Source of the DNA: Francisellaceae bacterium UBA6186 | GTDB lineage: Bacteria > Pseudomonadota > Gammaproteobacteria > UBA6186 > Azoamicaceae | DNA: 14,904 nucleotides | NCBI GenBank assembly: GCA_002422785.1 | Contig: DITK01000057.1 | Location: 1-14,904 of the forward strand | Reading direction: 5' to 3' | Program-made: the position numbers and the translations under genes | The notes under the pieces: generated by a model | Database searches by the model: none | Told to the model about the DNA's origin: nothing | Seen by the model: only the letters and a program-made list of their open reading frames with translations | Part shown: piece after piece, positions 1 to 7,951 of the stretch | How positions within the stretch are numbered: position 1 is the first letter of the stretch | Layout of the letters: each line of letters begins with the position of its first letter

Positions 1-961
1 ACCCAGCATTTATAGCTAAATTATCGTAAACTTTTTTAATAAAGCTACTTGCTAAAATTTTTTCTACCAACATATTAAAACTAATCTCCGCACTATAAGC
101 AGCTGTTGTAAAATTAGAATTTAGTGACAACAATGGCGCAGTATTTATAGATCCTACCCAACAATCGCCATTTAAATCTTTTGTAATACTAACTTCGGCA
201 AATCCAGAACAACCCAATGACATAAATGCGTCTAATGCTAATTTTTGCATATTATTTAGATTATCATCACCATTCAACAATTTATTATATTCAGGATTTT
301 TTTCATGGTTACCAAAAGAACCGGATATCAATATATTATTAACTTCTAGTGGCAACAATGCCTTATTATCAAGGATATACACTATATATTCTGCACCAGA
401 AATCCAAGGCTCAATAATAATTTGATTTAAATTTTCAAATTTTTTAAACACCTGTTGTAATTGATCCATATGCAAAACTTTAAAAATTCTATGATCATTA
501 TAATATGTGGATTTTACTGCTAATGGGAAACCAATCAAACTTATAATTTCTTCAAAATTAAGAGCAGCTTGCCACCTAATAAATGGAGCGGTGGCAATAC
601 CATGCATTTGCCAAATTTTTTTACTTTTTATAATATCACCAGCTAATGCAGATGCTATCATGCCACTACCGGTATACTCTAAACGTAAAATATCTAATAA
701 TCCTTGAATATAGCCAAAAGATAATTTATGCCTATTGGTTATTGCAATAAAAACCCTTGAAAAATCTTGCCACACAGACTTGTCTAACAAACTTAAGCCT
801 TCATCCAAAACATCGATTACACTGACATCGATATTATTATTTTGTAAAACTGCTAATATATCTAAAAATGATGGGTTTTTATTTGAAGAACTAACTAGCA
901 AAGCGACCTTGCCAAATGAATTACCAGCTATTGATGGACTAATATTGCTATTATTTTCCAA
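1..961 (-). CDS. ddl: D-alanine--D-alanine ligase homologue (ATP-grasp), catalytically degenerate; 3' end outside window
   Basis: This is the Ddl position of the mur cluster, and 320 codons are open without a stop. The family joins two D-Ala using ATP in the cytoplasm. Recognisable backbone: KVALLV at residues 18-23, VFIAI at 70-74, YTGSGMIASAL at 96-106, K150 after GFPLAV, IIEPWISGAE at 182-191, and INTAP at 272-276. Most active-site positions of E. coli DdlB are changed. The GG..E15 loop is SSS..N (24-29), the HGRGGEDG loop is replaced (from T75), K97 aligns with I110, the SREGSSVG loop with 151-158, the R255/D257 pair with E256/S258, and E270 with S271. N272 and S281 equivalents survive. 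The start is TTG at 961, chosen because GAGG lies 9 nt upstream and no ATG exists before residue 100. It overlaps murB by 11 nt. It is probably a pseudoenzyme or a decaying gene with an intact frame. Confidence 0.8.
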   Translation of the reverse strand, partial: MENNSNISPSIAGNSFGKVALLVSSSNKNPSFLDILAVLQNNNIDVSVIDVLDEGLSLLDKSVWQDFSRVFIAITNRHKLSFGYIQGLLDILRLEYTGSGMIASALAGDIIKSKKIWQMHGIATAPFIRWQAALNFEEIISLIGFPLAVKSTYYNDHRIFKVLHMDQLQQVFKKFENLNQIIIEPWISGAEYIVYILDNKALLPLEVNNILISGSFGNHEKNPEYNKLLNGDDNLNNMQKLALDAFMSLGCSGFAEVSITKDLNGDCWVGSINTAPLLSLNSNFTTAAYSAEISFNMLVEKILASSFIKKVYDNLAINAG

Positions 962-1844
962 TGATTTTAACCTCGGTTTCTAATAAAATTTTATGAGTTA
1001 CAAATACTTGCGATTTAATTAAATTAATTAGTTGTTCAATATCATTAGCGGTTGCTGACCCAGAATTAATGATAAAATTAGCATGTTTATCGGAAACAAC
1101 AGCTCCACCAAACCGCTTACCTTTTAATTTGGCAGTTTCGATTAAATTTCCAGCGGAATTGTTAGGTGGGTTTTTAAATACCGAACCACAATTTAATGTA
1201 CCGATGGGTTGGGATATATTTCTTTTTTGTAATAGCAATTTAATTTTTTCTTGATTATTGCCTGGTGTATCAGCAAATTTAAAAAACAATGTTCCAGCCA
1301 CAAACCATTGTTGAAGGTTATAAGGCATGTTATTTATATTTAAAACTGTTCTATAACCAATTTGATAGTTTTCCGGCAATTGATGCATAATGATCCCTTG
1401 ACGATTTATCACATCTACGGCCACAACATGACTCCAAGTTTCCCCACCAAAAGCACCTGCATTCATACATAGCGCACCACCCATAGTGCCAGGAATACCT
1501 GCAAACCATAAGCCATCAATTAAATTATGTTGCGCACAAAATTTTGCAATTTTAGCACAGCTAACTCCAGACCCTACTTTAATCAATAAGCCATTAACAC
1601 TTTTTTCTATGATTTCGATACTATTCAATACATTATTAGTATGGATAACGGCACCATCAAAACCATTGTCCCGAATTAAAACATTGCTCCCTAAACCCAA
1701 CCAAAATATTTCTTCATTGAACGGTAATTCTTTGATAAATTTAGATAATTCTGGCAAACTTTTTGGTTTACAATAAATTTTTGCAGATCCCCCGACTTTA
1801 TAAGAAGTATATTTAGCTAACGAAACATTAAATTTAGTTTCCAC
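951..1844 (-). CDS. murB: UDP-N-acetylenolpyruvoylglucosamine reductase (MurB, type II)
   Basis: This cytoplasmic flavoenzyme reduces UDP-GlcNAc-enolpyruvate to UDP-MurNAc with NADPH, the second committed step of peptidoglycan precursor synthesis. Visible FAD-domain motifs are SYKVGGSA (14-21), LGLGSNVLIRDNGFDG (49-64) and IPGTMGGALCMNAGAFGGE (117-135). Catalytic-site motifs are GYR (163-165), GSVFKNP (220-226, S221 the proton donor) and LETEV (288-292, E289). At 297 aa, lacking the extra loop of the 342-aa E. coli type I enzyme, it is type II. It starts at GTG 1844, 3 nt after the dacB stop, with a GGGTGAGG stretch just upstream. It lies in the murC-dacB-murB-ddl operon, and all catalytic residues appear intact. 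Confidence 0.95.
   Translation of the reverse strand: METKFNVSLAKYTSYKVGGSAKIYCKPKSLPELSKFIKELPFNEEIFWLGLGSNVLIRDNGFDGAVIHTNNVLNSIEIIEKSVNGLLIKVGSGVSCAKIAKFCAQHNLIDGLWFAGIPGTMGGALCMNAGAFGGETWSHVVAVDVINRQGIIMHQLPENYQIGYRTVLNINNMPYNLQQWFVAGTLFFKFADTPGNNQEKIKLLLQKRNISQPIGTLNCGSVFKNPPNNSAGNLIETAKLKGKRFGGAVVSDKHANFIINSGSATANDIEQLINLIKSQVFVTHKILLETEVKIIGK
971..974 (-). promoter_or_regulatory. Shine-Dalgarno (GAGG) selecting the TTG start of the ddl-like gene
   Basis: Read on the minus strand, GAGG ends 9 nt before the TTG at 961, inside the last codons of murB. It is the only well-placed start signal ahead of the conserved KVALLV strand, and it implies translational coupling to murB. Confidence 0.55.
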
Positions 1845-1847
1845 GCC

Positions 1848-3284
1848 TCACCCATAATTGATTAATAATTCACATAATTCGTCAGTTAATTGTTTAATAT
1901 GAGAATTGTTTTGTATCATGTTATTCACCATAAAGACAAAGGCTAACTTGCGACCAGTTTTAGTTTTTATATATCCAGCAAGACCCGAAGAATTTCTTAA
2001 ACTTCCTGTTTTAGCTAAAACATTACCCCTTAAATCATTGGAAGTTAATCTGTTTTTTAAAGTTCCCCTTTCCCCAGGTTTAGATAAAATTTTAATAACA
2101 TTTTCTTGTAAATTTCTATCATTATATATTGCCTGCAATAATCTTAAAAAATGATTAGGAGTCGCTACATTATAAATTGACAATCCTGAAGTATCGAATA
2201 AATCCAACGTGCTAGTATTAATAGTAAATTTTTTCTGCAAAATATTCATTATAGCTTTAGTGGATGTTTTAAATGATCCGTGATCATATAATTTAGCACC
2301 AAGAGCTTTGCCAATATTGTTGGCATACATATTATTAGAATTTTTCATCATAATTTTCAACAAATCAAATAACGGCAAAGACTTATGGATTTTTAAATCT
2401 ATAAATTTATTTGGACATTTGGCGAAAACAATTGTACCAATTAAATTAATATTATGTTGATGCAAATATAACATTAATAATTTTTTCAAATATTTTCTTG
2501 GTGAATTTAGTGCCAAGCTAATATTCTGTGTTGATGGATCGATTTGCGCACATCCAGAAAAAAAAGGGTCATTTTGATGATTAATTTTAATTTGTAATTT
2601 ACAGTCATAATCACTTTGTTGCTTAGTAACTGCTATTACTTTAGAATTTATATTAAATGGGTATAATGCTTTATGTCGATGATCTATAAAAAATTCTACT
2701 GGTTGTCCTAAAGTATTAATTGGTTTAATACTAATCGGAATTTTGTTTTCAGCAATAACTATCGAACTAGACGGGGCTGCGTATCCCCAAGATAAATCAT
2801 CAATAGCCCAACCATCTCCATGCCACTCAGAAAACAATGTATCATCAATTATCAAGTTTCCTGTTATAGTATTAACTCCTTGCTTTTTTACATCTAAAAT
2901 TAGTTGTTCTAAATTATCTTGAGTAAAACTAGGATCACCTGAGAAAACTATAGCTAAATCATTTTTTAATTTATTATTTTCAAAATATTTTGGATTCCAT
3001 TTTACACTAGTTTTAAATTTAAATTGCGGACTTAATTCTTCTAAACTGCTGGCCAAAGTAAATAATTTAACCAAACTTGCCGGTACAAATAATTTATCGG
3101 CATTATGCTGATACAAAATTTTATTGTCTGGCAAAGATTGCACCACTAATCCAGTTTGGTTATGCATAAAATTATGTTCTAAAAAATCTTGAATATGCCG
3201 ACTATATTCTTGACAATGACCATATGATGCAAAAATAATGCCTAATCCCAATTTAAAGATTATATTTAATAATTTACTTGCCAT
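1848..3284 (-). CDS. dacB: D-alanyl-D-alanine carboxypeptidase/endopeptidase, PBP4 family (peptidase S13)
   Basis: This periplasmic penicillin-binding protein trims terminal D-Ala and cleaves D-Ala-mDAP cross-links. The three active-site motifs are present in order: SxxK as SLVK (70-73), SxN as SNN (316-318) and KTG (425-427). Family signatures GYAAPSSS (167-174) and DTSGLS (364-369) are also seen. A signal peptide spans residues 1-24 (charged start, hydrophobic stretch 6-20, then YGHC); it does not fit a lipobox well. At 478 aa it matches the 477-aa E. coli PBP4, so the inserted domains are present. The ATG directly abuts the murC stop. Its place between murC and murB is unusual and couples a cross-link hydrolase to precursor synthesis. 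Confidence 0.93.
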   Translation of the reverse strand: MASKLLNIIFKLGLGIIFASYGHCQEYSRHIQDFLEHNFMHNQTGLVVQSLPDNKILYQHNADKLFVPASLVKLFTLASSLEELSPQFKFKTSVKWNPKYFENNKLKNDLAIVFSGDPSFTQDNLEQLILDVKKQGVNTITGNLIIDDTLFSEWHGDGWAIDDLSWGYAAPSSSIVIAENKIPISIKPINTLGQPVEFFIDHRHKALYPFNINSKVIAVTKQQSDYDCKLQIKINHQNDPFFSGCAQIDPSTQNISLALNSPRKYLKKLLMLYLHQHNINLIGTIVFAKCPNKFIDLKIHKSLPLFDLLKIMMKNSNNMYANNIGKALGAKLYDHGSFKTSTKAIMNILQKKFTINTSTLDLFDTSGLSIYNVATPNHFLRLLQAIYNDRNLQENVIKILSKPGERGTLKNRLTSNDLRGNVLAKTGSLRNSSGLAGYIKTKTGRKLAFVFMVNNMIQNNSHIKQLTDELCELLINYG

Positions 3285-4787
3285 TTAAACTTTAATATCC
3301 TCGAAAGTTTGTAATTTAGCAACTATTTTTGTGGTTAATTTGCCGATATCCCCAGCCCCCTGCATCAATAAAATATCTCCTTCTCGAATAATTTCACCTA
3401 ACATACCTAGCAAAGAATCTTCTAGTAATATTAATGAGTCTGGCACCATTAATTTTGCTATTTTTTGATGATTGTTAGCTATTTCATCAATTATTACTTG
3501 TGATGAAATATTTTCTATAATTTCTTCCCCTGCAGAATATATATCTAATAATATTATATAATCTGCCATGGCTAAAACATTTACAAAATCTGTTAATAAT
3601 TGCGCAGTACGAGTGTATCTATGTGGCTGAAAAACTATAATTAGCCTACTATCAGGCCAACCGTCCTTGATTGATGAAATTACTGAATGAATTTCTTTTG
3701 GATGGTGTCCGTAATCATCTATAAGTAAAAATGACTGATTATTTATTTGCTGATTAATAAAAAATTTACCATGAATTTGGAATCTGCGACCAATCCCATG
3801 AAAATTAGCTAATGTTGCAGCAATAAGAGAAAAATCAATTTTCAACTCTAAGGCAACTGCGATAGCAGCTAGCGCATTTAATACGTTATGTTTACCAGGC
3901 AAATTGAGTACAACGTCTCTTGGCTGTGATTCGGAAGGCAACAACACTTTGAAACTACTGGTATTATATTGTTGCTTATAGCTAATAGCACGAATATCTG
4001 CTTCTTCTGAAAATCCATAACTTAATAATGGTCTAGAAATATTGTGCATACACTCAGCGATTGACGGATCATCTCTACAAACAACTGCCAAACCATAAAA
4101 TGGTAATCTATGAGTAAATTCTAAAAATGCTTTCTTTAGATTATTAACATCAGAACCATAATGAGATAAATGATCGTTATCAATATTAGTAATCACAGCT
4201 AATAATGGGCTCAAATGTAAAAATGATTCATCACTTTCATCAGCTTCTGCAACAAAAAATTCACCCGAACCTAATTTAGCATTAGAGCTGAATTTATTCA
4301 ATTTACCCCCAACTACGAACGTAGGATCTTGATTAGCTTCTGCCAGTATAGTCGCTATTAAACTCGTAGTTGTCGTTTTACCGTGGCTACCGGCAACCGC
4401 TATACCATATTTAAATCTCATTAATTCAGCTAACATTTCAGCTCGATGAATAATTGGGATCCTCCGTTTTTTAGCAACCAAAAGTTCTATGTTATCTTTA
4501 GGTATCGCCGATGATGCAACTATTGCGTCACAATAAGCAGCATTTTCAGCAATATGACAAAATGCTACTCGTATTCCTAAGCGAGACAACCTATTGGTAG
4601 CATCATTCTTCGCTATATCAGATCCTGTAATTTGTAAACCTAAATTGTGTAAAACTTCTGCAATACCACTCATTCCAGAACCGCCTATTCCAACAAAATG
4701 TATATTACTGATCCTACTAAAGGCTTTATTACTAAAATAATTATTAGAACTGTCGCTAAAATAATGCATATTAATTTCACTTATCAT
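3285..4787 (-). CDS. murC: UDP-N-acetylmuramate--L-alanine ligase (MurC)
   Basis: This cytoplasmic ATP-dependent ligase adds L-Ala to UDP-MurNAc. Visible are the N-terminal Rossmann motif IHFVGIGGSGMSGIAEVL (29-46), the P-loop GSHGKTTTT (133-141), the carbamylated-Lys/Mg region EADESDESF (181-189), NIDNDHLSHYG (201-211), GIGRRFQIHG (331-340), DDYGHHPKEI (357-366) and QPHRYTR (387-393). All expected Mur-ligase residues look intact over 500 aa (E. coli 491). M1 at 4787 has no clear Shine-Dalgarno. M7 at 4769 is an alternative with weak GTGA 8 nt upstream and would fit the family N-terminus equally well. It heads the operon: murG/ftsW, its usual upstream neighbours, are replaced by a divergent antiporter gene. 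Confidence 0.95.
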   Translation of the reverse strand: MISEINMHYFSDSSNNYFSNKAFSRISNIHFVGIGGSGMSGIAEVLHNLGLQITGSDIAKNDATNRLSRLGIRVAFCHIAENAAYCDAIVASSAIPKDNIELLVAKKRRIPIIHRAEMLAELMRFKYGIAVAGSHGKTTTTSLIATILAEANQDPTFVVGGKLNKFSSNAKLGSGEFFVAEADESDESFLHLSPLLAVITNIDNDHLSHYGSDVNNLKKAFLEFTHRLPFYGLAVVCRDDPSIAECMHNISRPLLSYGFSEEADIRAISYKQQYNTSSFKVLLPSESQPRDVVLNLPGKHNVLNALAAIAVALELKIDFSLIAATLANFHGIGRRFQIHGKFFINQQINNQSFLLIDDYGHHPKEIHSVISSIKDGWPDSRLIIVFQPHRYTRTAQLLTDFVNVLAMADYIILLDIYSAGEEIIENISSQVIIDEIANNHQKIAKLMVPDSLILLEDSLLGMLGEIIREGDILLMQGAGDIGKLTTKIVAKLQTFEDIKV

Positions 4788-4884
4788 TTGTTACTATTTA
4801 TAAAAATATACTAAAATATATTCAGTATGAACTACTATTTATATTAGTAATATTAAGATTGCAAGAAAAAATATAATTAAAATC

Positions 4885-4889
4885 AGGAG
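4885..4889 (+). promoter_or_regulatory. Shine-Dalgarno (AGGAG) placing the antiporter start at ATT 4898
   Basis: A strong AGGAG is followed by an 8-nt spacer and then ATT in the antiporter frame. The frame opens after a TAA at 4874-4876. No ATG, GTG or TTG occurs in frame before 5048. Confidence 0.6.
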
Positions 4890-4897
4890 CAATTAAC

Positions 4898-5878
4898 ATT
4901 TTAGGTTCTGTAGCTAATTTCATCTTCGGACTAAGCCTTTTACTATTTGCAGCTAATAGATTTATTTTAGGAGCAAGTAATTTAGCAAAATATACTAAAA
5001 TATCCTCTTTAGTTGTAGGCTTAAGCATTATTTCCATTGGAAACTCTATGCCAGAGCTTTGTATTACGATTATTTCTAGTATCAAAAAAGTTCCAGATAT
5101 TGCGGTTGGAACATTAATCGGATCTAATATTGCCCACGTAAGCTTAGTACCCGGGATCGCGGCACTTATCCAACCATTCAAAATTAATAAAGGTCTAACT
5201 ATTTATGATGTTTTTATATTTTTTGCAACATCTTGTATAGCTAGTTTATTGCTATGGAATAATGAATTAACTAAATTTAAAGGGATTATATTGATTTTAT
5301 TATTTATAGCAGCATTTAGTTGGATTATTATTAAAGAAATATTTATTATCAAAAATAAAAACTCTACCGAACATATCTATGTCGAATACCCAAAAACTAA
5401 AGGTGGTAATAATTTTAGTAATATATTAATTTCTATTTTATGGCTAATATTTGGGATCGTAACTTTGCATCTTAGCTCACATTTTGTAATAGAAAGTGCA
5501 CAACATATTTCAAAATTTTTAGGTATAACAAACTTGGCAGTGGGCTTATTATTACTTGGTCTTGGAACTAATTTACCTGAATTAGCCATTATAATAACTA
5601 GTATTTATAATGGCGAACGAGATTTAGCGCTGGGCGGAATATTAGGTGCCAATATAGTCGGTATAACTTTAGCCCTAGGACTATCTGGCATTATCTGCCC
5701 TAGTAAATTGCCAGCTATTTTTAGAGAAAGAGATTTAACTAGCATGATGGTAATAACTACTATATTTTCTTTGTTATTATTAAGTCGTAAAAAAGTTATT
5801 TCTCGCACTCATGGAGCTATCATATTGATTTTATATTTTTCTTATATAGCAAGTACTTTCGTGAAAACCGCAGCTTAA
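4898..5878 (+). CDS. CaxA/YrbG-type sodium/calcium exchanger (CaCA superfamily), probable ATT start
   Basis: This inner-membrane cation:Ca2+ antiporter is built from two inverted alpha-repeats. From ATT 4898 the protein is 326 aa, against 325 for E. coli YrbG. Repeat 1 has VVGLSIISIGNSMPE (39-53) and GTLIGSNI (71-78). Repeat 2 has GLLLLGLGTNLPE (216-228) and GGILGANI (246-253). These are the G(T/N)S.PE and GSNI/GANI ion-binding motifs. Around ten hydrophobic helices are visible, with a polar loop near 150-170. Exactly 50 residues precede the first MPE, as 50 precede LPE in YrbG, so the upstream start is strongly favoured. A start at ATG 5048 would delete helix 1 and cut the first ion-binding motif in two. 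It is divergent from murC. Confidence 0.85.
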   Translation: MLGSVANFIFGLSLLLFAANRFILGASNLAKYTKISSLVVGLSIISIGNSMPELCITIISSIKKVPDIAVGTLIGSNIAHVSLVPGIAALIQPFKINKGLTIYDVFIFFATSCIASLLLWNNELTKFKGIILILLFIAAFSWIIIKEIFIIKNKNSTEHIYVEYPKTKGGNNFSNILISILWLIFGIVTLHLSSHFVIESAQHISKFLGITNLAVGLLLLGLGTNLPELAIIITSIYNGERDLALGGILGANIVGITLALGLSGIICPSKLPAIFRERDLTSMMVITTIFSLLLLSRKKVISRTHGAIILILYFSYIASTFVKTAA

Positions 5879-5943
5879 AACCAAAAGTATCAAATATGGT
5901 TGCTCAATTACCCATTTTCTAGTATTATTTGAGAATAAATTTC

Positions 5944-7188
5944 ATGAATTATAATAAATCTAACCAATCAATAATTAATCAGCTTCGTCAAGATTTTCCG
6001 ATTTTGCAAACCAAAGCACATAATCATCCGCTGATTTATTTAGACAATGCTGCTACATCACAAAAACCTTATGCCGTTATTAATGCTATCAATGATTTTT
6101 ATAAAAAATTTAATGCGAATATTAATCGTGGACCGCACTATTTAAGCGAAATAGCCACTTTACAATTCGAAGCTGCTAGAGAAAATGTTAGAAAATTTAT
6201 TAATGCTAAATCTAGCGCAGAATGTATTTTTACTAAAGGCACGACAGAGGCGATAAATTTAGTCGCTAATAGTTTTGGCGCAAAATTTTTACAGCCAGGG
6301 GACGAAGTCTTGTTATCTACCATGGAACATCATTCTAATATTGTTCCTTGGCAATTATTAAAACTTACCAAAAATATTACTTTAAAAATAATTCCATTAT
6401 TGGCGAACGGCGAATTAGATTTAACTAATTTGGATAATTTATTAACCTCAAAAACTAAAATTGTCAGCATTACCCACATATCTAATACTTTAGGTACCAT
6501 TAACCCGGTTAAAAAAATCATAGCAGCTGCCCACCAAAAAAACATTCCAGTATTGCTAGATGGCGCACAAGCTGTTAATCATGTAACTGTTGATGTAACA
6601 GACTTAGATTGTGATTTTTATGCTTTTTCTGGACATAAAATGTTTGGTCCAACTGGAATCGGAGTACTTTATGGTAAAAAAAAATATTTAGAACAAATGC
6701 CACCTTATCAAGGTGGCGGACAAATGATTTTAACAGTAAGCTTTGATGAAACAATATATAATGACTTACCATATAAATTTGAAGCCGGCACCGCTCCTAT
6801 AGCCGAAGTAATTGGTTTAAATGCGGCAATTGATTACATTAATAAATTAGATCTTAAGCTATTAAGACAACACCAACACGATCTGCTAGATTATGCAACT
6901 GTTAAATTACAAACGATTCCAGGGTTAACTATTGTCGGTAACGCCAAAGATAAAATTAGTATTTTGTCTTTTACTTTAGATAAGATCCATCCGCATGATA
7001 TTGGTACAATTTTAGATAATTCTGGTATTGCAATTAGAGGTGGGCATTTATGCACTATGCCAATTCTAGATTTTTATAAAATTTCAGCTCTTAGCAGAGC
7101 GTCATTTAGCTTGTATAATACTTTTGAGGAAATAGATCAATTATATTTGGGATTACTTGATGTAATAAAAGTTTTTAAGAGTAAATAA
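5944..7188 (+). CDS. sufS: Cysteine desulfurase SufS (PLP-dependent, class V aminotransferase fold)
   Basis: It mobilises sulfur from cysteine as a persulfide for Fe-S cluster assembly in the cytosol. Numbered from ATG 5944 (414 aa, E. coli 406): YLDNAATSQKP (33-43), STMEHHSN (125-132, PLP-stacking His), DGAQAV (206-211), the PLP lysine in SGHKMFGPTG (K232), the persulfide cysteine in RGGHLCTMP (C370), and the substrate-carboxylate arginine in SRASFSLYNT (R385). All are intact, so it is SufS rather than IscS. An in-frame TTG at 5929 lies further up, but GAGAA 9 nt before ATG 5944 favours the ATG. No sufB/C/D/E lies in the window. The 3' end carries a TATAAT hexamer that recurs in a decayed copy upstream of the second barrel gene. 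Confidence 0.93.
   Translation: MNYNKSNQSIINQLRQDFPILQTKAHNHPLIYLDNAATSQKPYAVINAINDFYKKFNANINRGPHYLSEIATLQFEAARENVRKFINAKSSAECIFTKGTTEAINLVANSFGAKFLQPGDEVLLSTMEHHSNIVPWQLLKLTKNITLKIIPLLANGELDLTNLDNLLTSKTKIVSITHISNTLGTINPVKKIIAAAHQKNIPVLLDGAQAVNHVTVDVTDLDCDFYAFSGHKMFGPTGIGVLYGKKKYLEQMPPYQGGGQMILTVSFDETIYNDLPYKFEAGTAPIAEVIGLNAAIDYINKLDLKLLRQHQHDLLDYATVKLQTIPGLTIVGNAKDKISILSFTLDKIHPHDIGTILDNSGIAIRGGHLCTMPILDFYKISALSRASFSLYNTFEEIDQLYLGLLDVIKVFKSK
7101..7120 (+). repeat. 20-bp perfect direct repeat, copy 1 (within sufS)
   Basis: This segment, GTCATTTAGC plus TTGTATAATA, is identical to 10001-10020. It encodes SFSLYN in sufS and contains TATAAT. The extended match is described at the decayed sufS copy. 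Confidence 0.9.
7114..7119 (+). promoter_or_regulatory. Candidate -10 box (TATAAT) for the first barrel gene, inside sufS
   Basis: A perfect TATAAT lies within the sufS SLYN codons, 83 bases before the barrel start at 7203. A 17-bp spacer puts TTAGCA at 7091-7096 in the -35 position (4 of 6 to consensus). The same hexamer is kept in the duplicated copy at 10014-10019, which argues it is used. Confidence 0.4.
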
Positions 7189-7202
7189 AAAAAGGATTTT
7201 TT

Positions 7203-7946
7203 ATGAAACATAAATCTATTAATTATAAATTAATAGTTAACGGATTAATATTAAGTACGATTCTATATATCAACAACCTTAGTGCTAACGCAATAACATC
7301 TTCAAAATTTCAATTAAATCCATATATTGGCATAGGATCTGGCAAACAATATCTTAAATTTAACAATGGTTATGGTGATAATTTATTTCAAAATGAATTG
7401 TCTACAGCTACTGTATTCGTTGGAATTAAATTTAATGATTATTTTGGAATTGAAGCCGGGTATAAAACTACCAACGAAGGAACCAAAACTGTTACTATAT
7501 ATCAAGGTGAAAAATATTTAGGAGTCCATGATTTTGGACTTAATTTTGGAGAAAATTCAAAATACTTTACGGAAAGTAAACTGAGCGGATGGAATTTAGG
7601 TTTAATTGGTGAATACCCATTTAATTTTGGTGGTGCACGTAACTATTTGTCAATACTAGGCTACGTAGGCATCCAAAACACTAACATAACCTTAGTATCT
7701 AACATGCTGACGTTCGGCTCATTACTGACAAACACTGTTGATGCATTAAATAATGATAATAAAAAAACATTATTGAAATTATCTAGTGGATTACAGTATT
7801 TCGCTTTTGATAATGTAAGCTTTAGAGCTATGGGTTCATTCGAAAATACCTGTCGGTTAAGAGCACAAAATCATAGACACACATTCAAAGCTGCATTAAA
7901 AAATTCTATTAATTACAGTTTAGATCTGGTTTTTAGATATACCTAA
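7203..7946 (+). CDS. Small outer-membrane beta-barrel protein, paralogue 1
   Basis: A 247-aa exported protein. The signal peptide is about residues 1-30, ending LSANA before ITSSKF. The mature part alternates short amphipathic strands (YIGIGSG, TVFVGIKF, FGIEAGYK, WNLGLIGEY, LSILGYVGI, LKLSSGLQYF, SFRAMGSFEN, NYSLDLVFRY) with polar loops, as in an 8-stranded OmpA/OprF-like barrel. It shares GYGDNLF(Q/N), F.G..F...F..E and a C-terminal LKNS(I/M)NY with the other two barrels here. Shine-Dalgarno AAGGA lies 6 nt before the ATG. It starts 14 nt after sufS and probably has its own promoter there. The last residues are FRYT rather than ending in Phe. Surface exposure is likely; the function is unknown. 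Confidence 0.8.
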   Translation: MKHKSINYKLIVNGLILSTILYINNLSANAITSSKFQLNPYIGIGSGKQYLKFNNGYGDNLFQNELSTATVFVGIKFNDYFGIEAGYKTTNEGTKTVTIYQGEKYLGVHDFGLNFGENSKYFTESKLSGWNLGLIGEYPFNFGGARNYLSILGYVGIQNTNITLVSNMLTFGSLLTNTVDALNNDNKKTLLKLSSGLQYFAFDNVSFRAMGSFENTCRLRAQNHRHTFKAALKNSINYSLDLVFRYT

Positions 7947-7951
7947 GGATT

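Noticed and set aside
507..983. Two plus-strand open frames of 66 and 82 codons.
   Set aside because: Antisense to the ddl-like gene, whose conserved ATP-grasp segments are on the minus strand.
4803..5003. A 17-bp perfect direct repeat (AAAATATACTAAAATAT at 4803-4819 and 4987-5003) near the antiporter start.
   Set aside because: Only low-complexity A/T sequence, one copy is inside coding sequence, and there is no other similarity around it; chance is adequate.
4822..5181. Minus-strand open frame of 119 codons opposite the antiporter start.
   Set aside because: It is the antisense shadow of the conserved first helices and ion-binding motif of the antiporter.
5900..5928. TTGCTC-17-TATTAT as a sufS promoter.
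   Set aside because: The -35 match is poor, and the implied transcript would start within or after the Shine-Dalgarno of ATG 5944.
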